Origin: Saccharina japonica
Lineage: Eukaryota; Sar; Phaeophyceae; Laminariales; Laminariaceae
Assembly (NCBI GenBank): GCA_008828725.1
Contig: MEHQ01000005.1
Location: forward strand, 1-64,000
Length of the DNA: 64,000 nt
Reading direction: 5' to 3'
Below are positions 34,641 to 45,802 of the stretch, in pieces. Position 1 is the stretch's first letter. Each line of letters begins with the position of its first letter. The position numbers and the translations under genes are program-made. Below the pieces are notes generated by a model. It searched no databases. It saw only the letters and a list, made by a program, of their open reading frames with translations, and was not told the DNA's origin.

Positions 34641-34656
34641 CCCCACTTCCTCCTAC

Positions 34657-35010
34657 CTCCGCCGTTTTGAGGGCGACCTTGAGCATCTCCTTGTCGTTCT
34701 CCTCATCCACGGAGAAATGCGATTCCATCAGCTCCATCACCGCCGACTCCGACCCGCCGACCTCGCCGCTACCGGCTCTGCCGCTGCTAACGTCGCTACC
34801 GCCGCCGCCGCCGCTGCCACTGCCGCTGTAGCCACTCCTAGGGCTAAGCCGCGGCAGCTGGGGGAGGTCCCCCGCCCCTTCCCCCGAACTAAACTCTGCC
34901 GAGGAAGGGCGGGAGGCGGAGTGGATCATGTCCGTGCCGCCCCTCGCCGCCCAGGCCCCGGTGCGGCGCATCGTTCCCACGCCGCGTGTGACGCCCCCCA
35001 TCACCCCCAC
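34657..35010 (-). CDS. Exon B of the unknown minus-strand gene
   Basis: Starts after ACCATCAAG with VGVMGGVTRGVGTMRRTGAW and ends ACGGCGGAG|GTAGGAGG. The centre is a Gly/Ser run. It is the most diverged of the three related exons. Confidence 0.5.
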
Positions 35011-36754
35011 CTTGATGGTTGGAATCGTTAGAGCGAGAGGGCAAAGGCGCGGAGGAAAAGAGGGGGGGCGGCTGGTTATACGATGCAGCAACAGGCAGGG
35101 CTTGCTGCTCGTAGGCCACAAATGCCGGCTAGTTATACGATGCATCAGCAGCAGCCGCAGGCAGGGTGTGCTGCTTGTAGGCCGGCCACAAATGCCCCGA
35201 GAGTTCTCTGTTTCGTGTTTTCCCCCCGCCTGTACACCGCTCATGGCAGGGGTAATTTGAAACTAAAAAAAACAAAAAAAAACATCATCATCATCACCTG
35301 TAATATCGAAAAAATCCTCAAAACTCCTCGTTGCAAGCTGTAGCTGTGTGTGTGATGTCATGTAATATCATGTGATAACTGCGATCGCGCGCACTACGGG
35401 GTGGTGCTTTAGCGCTGCCCGTCGCCCCCATACCTCGCGCGCGCTGGTCTCCCCCTCGCGACGCCCCGCGCGTGCCTAGGGCGAGCGCTAACTAAAGTGC
35501 CGCCATCGATTGGGCAGACCGGAAACGCTGCTGAAGAGACTATTGAGACGGGTCTCTGTACTCGAGTATATGCCGTATATATGGTCCAAGTATAGTATCA
35601 CACACAGCTTGCAAAATAAGAGTTTCGACGAATTCCTCCATCTCGCAGCTGTTGTTTTTCTAATTTTTATAAATATACACACAAGATAACACACTCCCTG
35701 TGGTGATTCTCCGAGCTGATTTTCTTCAGAAAAGGGGAGCTATAGTACACACACTTTGGGGAGGATCTCGGCGAGATGTACCCGTAAGAGGCATCGCTCG
35801 GCTTAAGACACTCTTCTCTCCCCATTTGACGAGAAGATCAGCTTAAGACACTCATTCGTCCTACGAGTAGGGGTTGGTGCCATCTTACCACACGGGTGTT
35901 ATACGGTAAACATCAGCAGCGTTTTGTCGCTACATATCGCTATTGGAACCGTCACTCCTACAATAATGCCGTTACAAGTTACCGCTGAGGTAACCGCCAC
36001 CGTTAACATCACATCGGTAATAGTACCGTTGCCGCCACATACCGTATACGGTACCCCACAAGAACACAACCCCCTCAAACGAACTCGGAAAGCTGCTTCA
36101 TTCTCACCGCAATGGCGAGAGTGCAAGTGCCGAGCGATACGTCTAAATGGGAACATTTCGACAAGCTCTTTACCAAACCACCATCTGCGTTACTACGTGT
36201 ATAGTACCTAACCTCCCTTCCGTCTGGAGAAAATCGGCGGGGGACACTCTCGTAATTGATAGTGACACCCTTGTTAATATTCATAAAAGGAAATCACCAC
36301 AGGGGGCGTGTTGCCTTGAGTGGGATGCAATAGGTCCATCTTGGGGTTCTGATCATCTATGATAAGGCCCACAGCAACAGATGATCCAGATCGTGCTCTG
36401 TCCGGCGTAACTGAACGGTTACCGCCACCCGTGATAATTACCGGTAATATTAAAGTTACCGCACCTGTGCGTTCCTGATGGCCCCGAAGATGGCGTTCAC
36501 GTCCCTGCCGTCCTCGTCCACAAGCACAGTACCTCTCGCAACCGGCGCCGTTTCACCTTCCCATATGTTGCCGCTGTCCGACCTCGCGTGCCTCTGGCCT
36601 TCCCCAGTCCCGCCCTCCTCCCCCCTGCCTTCAACGCCGCCGTCTGCCGACCGCATAGACGGCATGACCACACCGGCGCCTCCTCTGACCGCCCAAGCCC
36701 CAGTGCGCGCTACGGTGCCGACGCTGTGGGTGACTCCGTCCCTCACCCGCGCCT

Positions 36755-36792
<38 letters not shown>

Positions 36793-37654
36793 AGCAAAGC
36801 AAAAAACAAGAGGCGTTTTTTTGGGTTGGGGTTTAGTCGGGTTCAGCCGGATTGTACGGACGGTATCGCGTTGTGAGTCGCATGCTCTGGTGCAGCGCAG
36901 CGCAGTGTAGTGAGCCAGTGCAGTGCGGTGCAGTGCAGTGAGGTACGGTGAGGTGCGGTTCGTCAGCCCAGGCAGAGAAGGCGGGGGTTTGACTCACTCG
37001 CCACCCTATTACGGAGGACCTATAGTAAAAAGGACCTACAGGGTAGAGATAAAAACCTATTTATTTCCCTAATTTTACTCACAAAATTTGGTCCTATCTG
37101 CTATGGTCCCCCGTAACAACATAATACTCTCGCAAGGGGCGGGGGACACTCTCGTAATTGATAGTGACACCCTTGTTAATATTCATAAAAGGAAATCACC
37201 ACAGGGGGCGTGTTGCCTTGAGTGGGATGCAATAGGTCCATCTTGGGGTTCTGATCATCTATGATAAGGCCCACAGCAACAGATGATCCAGATCGTGCTC
37301 TGTCCGGCGTAACTGAACGGTTACCGCCACCCGTGATAATTACCGGTAATATTAAAGTTACCGCACCTGTGCGTTCCTGATGGCCCCGAAGATGGCGTTC
37401 ACGTCCCTGCCGTCCTCGTCCACAAGCACAGTACCTCTCGCAACCGGCGCCGTTTCACCTTCCCATATGTTGCCGCTGTCCGACCTCGCGTGCCTCTGGC
37501 CTTCCCCAGTCCCGCCCTCCTCCCCCCTGCCTTCAACGCCGCCGTCTGCCGACCGCATGGACGGCATGACCACACCGGCGCCTCCTCTGACCGCCCAAGC
37601 CCCAGTGCGCGCTACGGTGCCGACGCTGTGGGTGACTCCGTCCCTCACCCGCGC
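34657..37654 (-). CDS. Unknown gene with three related phase-0 exons
   Basis: Exons at 37654-37367, 36752-36465 and 35010-34657 (96, 96 and 118 codons), each phase 0 at both ends with AG| and |GT borders. They share the core G-V-T-[RH]-[GS]-V-G-T-x-x-R-T-G-A-W-A-x-R-G-G, followed by a variable Gly/Ser/Glu-rich stretch. Each has an acidic segment near its end (VDEENDKEMLKVALKTAE in the 34657 exon; VLVDEDGRDVNAIFGAIRNA in the other two). I do not recognise the family. Start and stop exons were not found; a CCAAT-rich stretch at 38290-38370 could be its promoter. Because all three exons are phase 0, any number of copies keeps the reading frame. Confidence 0.5.
36465..36752 (-). CDS. Exon A of the unknown gene, copy 1
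   Basis: Starts ARVRDGVTHSVGTVARTGAW after a CCGGCAG acceptor, whose upstream tract is a (CCG)n run. Ends GCACAG|GTGCGG. Confidence 0.5.
37367..37654 (-). CDS. Exon A of the unknown gene, copy 2
   Basis: Near-identical to copy 1, offset by 902 bp. The only exon difference noticed is a silent one (CATAGACG versus CATGGACG on +). The adjoining GGC run is one triplet shorter. Confidence 0.5.
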
Positions 37655-37656
37655 CT

Positions 37657-37691
<35 letters not shown>

Positions 37692-37940
37692 AGCAAAGCA
37701 AAAAACAAGAGGCGTTTTTTTGGGTTGGGGTTTAGTCGGGTTCAGCCGGATTGTACGGACGGTATCGCGTTGTGAGTCGCATGCTCTGGTGCAGCGCAGC
37801 GCAGTGTAGTGAGCCAGTGCAGTGCGGTGCAGTGCAGTGAGGTACGGTGAGGTGCGGTTCGTCAGCCCAGGCAGAGAAGGCGGGGGTTTGACTCACTCGC
37901 CACCCTATTTCGGAGGACCATAGTAAAAAGGACCTACAGT

Positions 37941-38284
37941 CCTCTCTCCGCACCCCCTCCCGTTCCCTTCTCCAATTAGACGGATGGACGCGCAATGGAA
38001 GCCTGTCATCACAGTAGACGCTTCCTGCCCTGCTGTGTCTCGGACAGCCTCGTGCCAACGGACGCCCGTCATCACAGTAGACGCTTCCTGCCCTGCTGGT
38101 CTCGGACAGCCTCGTTGCCAACCGTGATCTTTAGTTTCAGATACACCCACGGCTTCGCCTGTAGAGGCTTCGCGGTCAGGGGCAACCCCTCCCCCCCCCC
38201 GTCGTCCACCCGCCGGCCGATATTTCGACAAAAGCGGGCGCCGACGGCAAATCGACGCTGCTGGTGTTTCCACAAACTTCTTGA
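37941..38284. repeat. 59-bp tandem duplication in flanking DNA
   Basis: GTCATCACAGTAGACGCTTC followed by CTGCCCTGCTG and TCTCGGACAGCCTCGT occurs at about 38005 and again at about 38068. No coding call. Confidence 0.6.
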
Positions 38285-38375
38285 GGAGAATGTACGGTTT
38301 CGACCAATCGCGGTTTCTACCAATCGGGCGGGCCCTGCGTTACCGCCCGCCCAATCATATGCCGCCGCGGCCACC
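38285..38375. promoter_or_regulatory. CCAAT/GC-box cluster, possible promoter
   Basis: Three CCAAT motifs within about 70 bp (GACCAATCGC, TACCAATCGGGCGGG, CGCCCAATCA), alternating with GC boxes GGGCGGGCC and CCGCCCGCCC. It lies upstream of the minus-strand gene at 34657-37654 and could be bidirectional. This is motif evidence only. Confidence 0.4.
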
Positions 38376-38448
38376 TCGCGACACTCTCGACGGCGAGCCA
38401 AAACCGAGGCTCCTGTTCAGATGCCCATCGGGAATACGTGTACAATAC

Positions 38449-38498
<50 letters not shown>
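38449..38498. repeat. (CAG)n run
   Basis: About sixteen CAG triplets in non-coding context. Confidence 0.85.
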
Positions 38499-38649
38499 GC
38501 AGCGACCTCTCCTTTTATGATGTCTCCCGACATACGTCTACTCTACAGCAAGCAGCAGCATGCTGTACATACAGTGCGTCTGTAGTACACTACCGGAAAT
38601 TGCTTTCATGCCACAGCAAGCTGAAACTATACCAACACGCGCGGTGAGC

Positions 38650-40029
38650 GATGCAACGAGGCCTCTATCAGAGATCTGCTACAATCTATTGCTGCTCGTA
38701 CTCTCGATGCTGCGAACGGACACGCGATCCTGACGTTGATTCCAAGCACTTTTTTGTTATTTATCATGAGTTCGTGTACAATCCTTTTTCAGGCAAATGC
38801 GAGAGGGCAATCTTGAGACCACAGCGTGCTGCGAGTATAACGCATTTTTTCCTCCTGAGGTGCTATTCCGCTCCAGAGTTGTTGGAACCTGTCCTGTGAT
38901 CACGGGCTTGCATTGTGGCGATTAGAACAACAACAACGTATGATACGAGGACCCGCAGTTGACTGCCTACGTATTTGTTTGCAACAACACTATTCAATGG
39001 CTGGCCACCCCGACCTTGACATGTTCTTATTCAGCCCTTAGTGGGAGGCGACGGCTCAAATGCCAGAGCGTGCATGCATGTGCCTCATGCATATGTGCCT
39101 CATGCATGTGCCTGATGCATGTATGTATGTGCCTCGCTCATGCACGCATGCATGTTCATGAGATATCCGAAAATAAGATCCAAAATCTAATGTCGGTGCC
39201 AAAAAAGAACGAGAGAGATAAACGATTCGTATCGATCGGTAGTTTGACTAAGTACTTGTTTGCAGCAACACGTTCACTCCTTGGTCACCCCGGCCTTGTA
39301 AACCTTCTTAAGTCGTCGGTGGGGGGCGGTTCAAAGGCCAGAACGGGCAGCAGCACGCAGAATGATTTCCAAATGTACGGTGGTGGATGTCCCGCCGAGA
39401 TATGCCTCTCAGGGCTTGTGGAACTCCTAAGGTATTTTGAGTGTAGTCCCGTTCAAGGAACGCCTTCGATTTGGAGTTCCACAGCAAAGCCCTCATCGCC
39501 GCGTGGTACATCCGAGGCGAAGCACGAAGCACAGCGAGAGCAGACAAAGCACCGTGAGTGGCCGCATGCACTTGGACCATGTATCCTTCTACTACGTCAG
39601 TTTCTGGTTCAGAGTGCTTAATCACTGCTGCTGTAGGCTTGTCAGCAGAAACGACGACTATAGGCTGCGGCGTCCGAGCAATGTTTGGTGTAGTCACACT
39701 CATGCTCGCTCGTCGGTCGTGCTGCAACGTGTCAATTGGGGACACACACGCACGCACCGACCTCCACCACCTCCACCAGACGAAATGCACCCACCACCCC
39801 TGCAGTGTAGCTTCTGATAGCAGACGATCCCGGGGGCTATCTCTGGAAACATTCAATCAACGCTTTTTGCCCTGATCCTCTCCCGTCTCCATACTCACTG
39901 CAAAACATGAGTCCCTCTGATCTGACTCGCTACTCGCTACCCCACATCGCCTGCTCTCTCGCTCTGCAACATGTACCCACCTCGTACCCCTCTGCTGCTG
40001 CTCATGTCGTCCTCCCTACCAGCAGGACC
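38650..40029. other. Intergenic upstream of clpP; diverged duplicate segments
   Basis: GTATTTGTTTGCAACAACAC with GGCCACCCCGACCTTG near 38970-39020 recurs diverged as GTACTTGTTTGCAGCAACAC with GGTCACCCCGGCCTTG near 39250-39300. A GCATG/TGCCTCATGCAT low-complexity stretch lies between. 39850-40029 is pyrimidine-rich and may contain the clpP transcription start. No other gene is supported. Confidence 0.4.
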
Positions 40030-40242
40030 ATGGTGCGTTCTTTCTGTGCAGTTGTCGGGGCGCTCCTGCTGGGGCAGGCGGCCGCATTCTTTGGGTCCCC
40101 GTCTGCTTTTCTCACGGGTACCATGTCGGCGGGCCTGCGGACTCCCGGGGCGACATCGGCTTTGGGGCGGGAGGCGAGGACATACCGGCGAGCTAAGTCA
40201 GGAGCGGCGTCGACGGTGATGATGCCCATCGGGGTGCCCAAG
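40030..40242 (+). CDS. clpP: clpP exon 1 (bipartite plastid presequence)
   Basis: 71 codons; the ATG lies in ACCATGG. A hydrophobic signal peptide (about residues 4-19) is followed by FFGSPSAF and a Ser/Arg-rich transit-like stretch, then MPIGVPK. In-frame ATGs upstream (39907) would only add residues before the signal peptide, so this start is preferred. Donor CCCAAG|GTAAGG. Confidence 0.85.
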
Positions 40243-42878
40243 GTAAGGTGGTCTTAGTGGCATCTGTCTGCCTGCGCCATGAAGCGACGGGTTTGTCTTG
40301 AGCGGTGGTGGTGGTGGTGGTGGTGTTGGTGCTGGTGGTGATGGTTTGCTTTTCAACTGCTGTATACTGCTGCTGTTGTCGAAGCTATTGTTACACGTCC
40401 AGCATCCAGCAGCACTACCATCAGGTACTCGTGTACTCGTACACACCTGGTATGATACGGTACATACCTGGTACCTGGTACCTGGTACAGTCAGTACGAG
40501 TCATCCGTTGGGAGTCTTGGCATTGGACACTGGACACCGCTGCAAGTTGAGACTTGAGACAGACCAAACCTCTGGGAGGGTCACTCGTCACTCCCCCACC
40601 TTGCCCCCTTTCTGCCCTATTTTGATGTATACAATAGAGCAGTTTACCACGTAAATGCACCATTTTCTTGTTCTACATACCAAGGTACATACTCCAAAAC
40701 AAAGTCCATGTGCAGACTGCCTGCATCACATACGAGAGTACGAGTACCAGTACAACGGGCAGTAGTAGTTGTGGTCCCTCTGTAGTGCCGGTTGCGCGCT
40801 ACGGGGTATAGTGCCTGTGGAATCACTTGGCACATATGGATTCACCAGTGTGGTAGTGTGCGGAATAGTGCCGGTTGCCGCTATATAGTGCCGATGTTGT
40901 TGCCTGGCGCATACCGGCACTATTAGTACGAGTATAGAGTAGAGGTGGGGCCCTGCTGGTAGGGTACCCGCCAGAAACGGTTACCCGCCAATTTTTTCGG
41001 AGCCCGGAGCCTACCCTACCCTACCCTCCCCTCCCCTACCCTACCCGCCAGGTAAATGCCATGTTGACGGGTACCCGGCATTTTTTTTCAAGTTTTTTTC
41101 TCCCTGTTTCAGTGCCATGATTGTTGAACTTGAGTGGAAGATAGTGCGTACACTACAGCAGCGGTACTACTGGCTGCTGTTCGATAACCGAAACGACAGT
41201 TTTGATGGTTGTACATTAGCCGCCTAAACTTGCCTCCTCTTGCATTAGTTAGTCCATTGCGCGGGCGTGATACTATGGGTTTGAATGCGAGAAAAACGTT
41301 TTTTTTTAAAGCACTATAAACGACCGGGGGCGATGGTTCATGGTCTCCCACTTAAGAGACCCCTGAACTCAGCAGGGGGCCGAGGCCAGCATCGCTGCAC
41401 ACCCCGACTAGATATCATACGTACATGGACTCGCAGAAAAACACACTTAAATGGCAAAAGGCAGTGACATTATCGCCGTCTTGCTCTTGTGAAGCTCCAC
41501 TACTTGCTGCTGCTGCTGCTGCTGCTGTCGGAGCGAGAGCCTGCAGAGCCATCGCTGTCGCTGCTGCTGTCCTGGCCGGTCTCGCAAGCGCTTTCGGCGG
41601 GCGGGGCATCTTTTCGGACTTTCGGCGGAACTCCCAGCAAGATCTCGCCCCCCGCGAGCAGTTCGTTCTTTTTTGCTGAGGTGGCAGCGGCAGAAACCTC
41701 GCCGCAGGGATCGCCCCCTGTGCTCGTCTACTGGCTCATTGTGCCCGGCCGGTACCGCGTGACGATGGTGCCGTGTGCGTAACCCGTGTGATTGTGGTCG
41801 GCAATTGCGATGTGCGAGTGTGTGTGTTTTAAAGGGTTTCCTAGAAACATTGTACAGGCATAAATAAACGGGAATACGAGCTGGTTCCATGAAATGGCGT
41901 AACATCCCACCTTCGGGAAATACGATTTTACCGCGGGTACCCGAAAACCCGGGGTACCCGGGTACCCTGTTCTTGACGACGCTGATACCCGCAAGCTCCG
42001 AAAAACCGCTAGTTTTGAGCTCAGACCCTACCCGTCACACGGGTAGGACTCGTCAGGGTATACCTGACCGGTACCCGGGTAGTTGGAGTCAGGGCCCTGC
42101 CTCTACTATTATTCTGTGTAGCAGTAGACTCCTGCGTACAGCCGTACGAGCCAGTTTTACGCGTCGTATCGTATTCAGAGCAACACAGCAGCAGCAGCAG
42201 TATGAGCCCGCCAACGAGAAGCACCTACGAGTACGTACGTGGAACAAGCCTTGAGTATACCTGGTAACCTTATTGTGAGCCATCCTTGAACAACCTCGAG
42301 CACAGGCTACTATACAGCGCAGTGGGTACCCCGAGTTAAGAACGCCCAAGATAAGAGCATTCGGAATTTGAGAACGGTCAAATCGGCATGTTCCGCCCAT
42401 AATAAATGCTATATATTTCCCACTACATATAAGAGCGTTGTGTACTTAAGACCGCCTGTTTTGGCTCAAGATTGTCACCGGGCGCTCTTAATTCGGGGTA
42501 TCCTACCCACTGTATACCAGTAGGAATTAGTGTAGCGCTCGCCGCTGGGCACCCTTTGTTGATCCGGTTATTCTTACGCGTAGCGTCGTCCAAAGTGTGA
42601 GCCCTGTGTTCCTATTAGCCTTAGAAGGTTTTCTTATTCGTGGGCCTATCCGAGTACTGTATGGCCGAAAAAGCCAGGTCTGGTACCCGGGTACATACCC
42701 GCAACTACAGCAACAGATGTACGACAGTCTTGCCACCTTTGCGGAGGTACGAACATGCGCGTTGAACACCGCCGTGACATGACATCGCGACTCGATGCGA
42801 AACACAGCGGAAAATCTTGGAGTGTTTCGCCATTTTGTGCCTGTGGTATATAGCGCGTGAATCACGACACGGTTCGAA

Positions 42879-42924
<46 letters not shown>

Positions 42925-45765
42925 GTGCCAGTTTGTATACGAGCTGCCGCCCGCCCGTTCTCCTCCTGATGCAAACACGAGGCCTGTTTGAGCGTGGCTT
43001 CCCCACCCTCTCTCGCCTATGTATGATGGGTATGGTGCCCAACGAGGGCGGGCATTGTTGTGCAGCACTCGTGCTGTCGCCACTACTGTCAGCATTACGG
43101 GGGGTGGGGCATAGCAATACATAGTAATACATACCTGGTAGTAATCAGTACCCACGATGGGCCCGAAAACCATATACGAGTATCCTCCTACTGTATGTTT
43201 ACAGGCCAGCTTTGGTGCTGATTACTATGGTGTGTTCCCCCGCATAGTAGTAGAATATATGTAACATGGCGATTGATGCTGGCCTTTACCAGATATATTC
43301 GTGGTATGGTATGTACCGGGGAGGTACGCTGTAGGACGAAACTACGTGGGCTTTTGTTTTAAGTGCGGAATGGAATCCGACGCAAGTCGACGAGGGAAGA
43401 AAGTGCTGAAACCTTCTCGCGATTAAAATGCAAGGCAAGAACCGTAGTGGGGGAGGAGGGAGAAGAGCCTCTACTTCGTGACCCCGGATCTGAGTTACGA
43501 CCAGGAAGGAGAGAGAAAGGAAGGGCGAAGATAATAAATGGGATGGACAAAATAAAAATAAAAATGATTATGTGCGGTGTTACGGGGGGTGACCTGAAAA
43601 CCAGGTATCCCCCCTTTATGTTTGCGTACACCCACGATATTTTGGTTCTGATGACTGCTGTGCACCCCAGTATATAATAGTAGAAAGTGCTACTATTAAT
43701 ATGTAATCGCCCTCTCTTGAGAGGAGGCCGCGCTGTCTGTCTGTCTGTCTGTGCTGTGCGCACGTAGAGAGTTTTTGGGCGTTATCCCCGGGGGGGAATA
43801 ACAAATAACCATCATATATATAGCTGCTGCTCTATTAAGGGGCCCCTTCGGTCATGATGAAACACGAGTCTTCCATCGTTGAAAAATATATATTTTTCGT
43901 TTTTTTTACAGCAGAAATACTATTTCTGGTATAATAACACCATATCAGTACTCCTTACGGAAAACGGCATAGCTCCAGTTCTAGTGCTCAGGTTTTCGCC
44001 CATAGAGTATTTGCAAAGAGCCTAGACCATGGTCAACATTTGTGTCTCGGGAGGCATATCGATCAGACGCCTTGGTCGTCACGAAAAGTGTCTCTAAAGA
44101 GGCACTAATCCTAGATTAGTGCCTCTTTAGAGACACTTTTCGTGACGACCAAGGCGTCTGATCGATATGCCTCCCGAGACACAAATGTGTTTTTAGAGGC
44201 AATTTTCGTGACGAGAAAGGCGTCTGATCGATATGCCTCCCGAGACACAAATGTTGACCATGGTCTAGGCTCTTTGCAAATACTCGATGGGCGAAAACCT
44301 GAGCATAAGAACTGGAGCTATGCCGTTTTCCGTAAGGAGTACTGATATGGTGTTATTATACCAGAAATAGTATTGCTGCTGTAAAAAAAACGAAAAAAAT
44401 ATATATTTCAACGATGGAAGACTCGTGTTTCATCATGACCGAAGGGGCCCCTTAATGTGCGCCCTCCTTGAATTTTAAGCAAAAGAAAGAAGCTGCGAGA
44501 TCGAAATTTTCCTTGAAACTCATATTTTGCGCAAGCTTTGGTGTGACGATTCGATCGCGCATTCTATACGGGGTGACGGGGTGTGTGCGTAGGGTTTTAT
44601 AGTTATCTACGAATTATTTCAGGTACGCTCATGAAAGCAACGGATTCACTACCTTCTGTATACGTACCAAATAGATGTGTGCCGTCTTTTATTTCTTATT
44701 TTTTCTATAAGGTGGCGTACCGAGTTCCGGGGGCGTCCACTGCGGACTGGGTCGACATCTACAACCGGCTCTACCGCGAGCGCATCATCTTTTTGGGGCA
44801 GGAGATTGACGACGAGCTGGCCAATCAGATCATCGGTGTCATGTTGGTAAGTTTTGAGTCCTCCGTCGGTAAGGCTGTGGGTTGGGCGACTGACTACAAG
44901 CCGCCGACCTTTGCGGGGGGAAACAGTAATCAGGACCAATTATGGCTGCTTATAAGAATAGGAGGACACCTGGTTTTTCGGTCCATCGTGGGTTCTGATT
45001 ACTATGTTTACTACATTAGCCCCCCCGGAAATATGTATTTTTTCGGGGGAATATAGTAACAAAAATGGTGTACTAACCCTTTCAGGACTGCAAAACTTAT
45101 CTCTCACACTAATTCCAAGTAGTTTGTCTCCAAAAACGGAGGACCGATTCTTAAGGGGTTAACGTAGAGGGATGCATGGTTTTTGGGCCCAACGTGGATT
45201 CTGATTACTGCTGTGGCTCTGTGTGTCATTATGGGGGAACGTATTTAGATTCGTATCAGAACCAAAAATGGTGCCTGAACATAGTAGGGGGACACCTGGT
45301 TTTTGTGTCGAACGTGGGTTCTGATTACAGATTGGACCCCCGTAATATGTATTATTTCGGGGGGATTTAATAATGAGAACCAAAAATGGTGTCTAAACAC
45401 AGGGAGATACCTGGTTTTTGAGTTCATCGTGGGTCCTGATTACTCTTCCTATTACAATAGCCCACCCTGTAATAGTTACCTGGTATTTAGTTGGAAAAGG
45501 AATCCAGCAGTTGGTAATGGTTGCGTGCGGCATAAGTTGGGAAGTTTTTTTTGCGTCTTCGTACATATTTGACTGAGGCGTGTCTGGCTCGATGTGTGTG
45601 TGTTTCTAAGGGTGAAAATCTGCTGGTGGTCAGTTCGCCACGCAGCTATTTGTTAGCCGTGAAGCCAGTTAGGCATTATTTAATAGCACGCCGAATCACA
45701 GCCCTATTCGTCGGGTTTCATGTTGGTAAGTCCTTAGACCGGGGTCATGTTGATAATTCCTCCTC

Positions 45766-45802
<37 letters not shown>

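Larger units (their letters stand above)
31054..34656. other. Intergenic between two minus-strand genes
   Basis: No supported gene. Notable content: the (TAG)n run at 32274-32432, a poly(C)-ended repeat pair at 33620-33925 and another right module at 34490-34640. A short phase-0 segment on the minus strand near 34040-34080 (NLTADEAKMEG before GTATCT) could be a microexon of the upstream gene but is unproven. Confidence 0.4.
36237..37940. repeat. Recent 902-bp tandem duplication
   Basis: Unit 1 begins at about 36237 and unit 2 at about 37139 (GCGGGGGACACTCTCG). Identity is near complete to about 37940. A family T MITE at 37005-37115 sits at the junction; unit 2 ends inside the matching half-element (GGACCATAGTAAAAAGGACC). 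The event duplicated exon A with both splice sites. Confidence 0.85.
40243..44711. other. clpP intron 1 (4.5 kb), repeat-rich
   Basis: Contains a (GGT)n stretch at 40304-40330, the CGGCACTAT repeat family at 40785-40925, GGGTACCC/CCCTACC low-complexity DNA at 40945-41090 and 41930-42080, a minus-strand coding exon at 41500-41727, (CAG)n at 42881-42922, a SINE at 43366-43565 and the 613-bp fold-back element at 43839-44451. Confidence 0.6.

Noticed and set aside
39308..39856. Minus-strand 182-codon ORF, possible retroelement fragment
   Set aside because: No protease, integrase, RT or RNase H motif can be seen. The region contains diverged duplicated non-coding segments.
40945..41060. Telomere-like CCCTA repeats
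   Set aside because: Short, irregular CCCTACC/CCCCTCC runs, not TTTAGGG or TTAGGG arrays, embedded in a gene intron.
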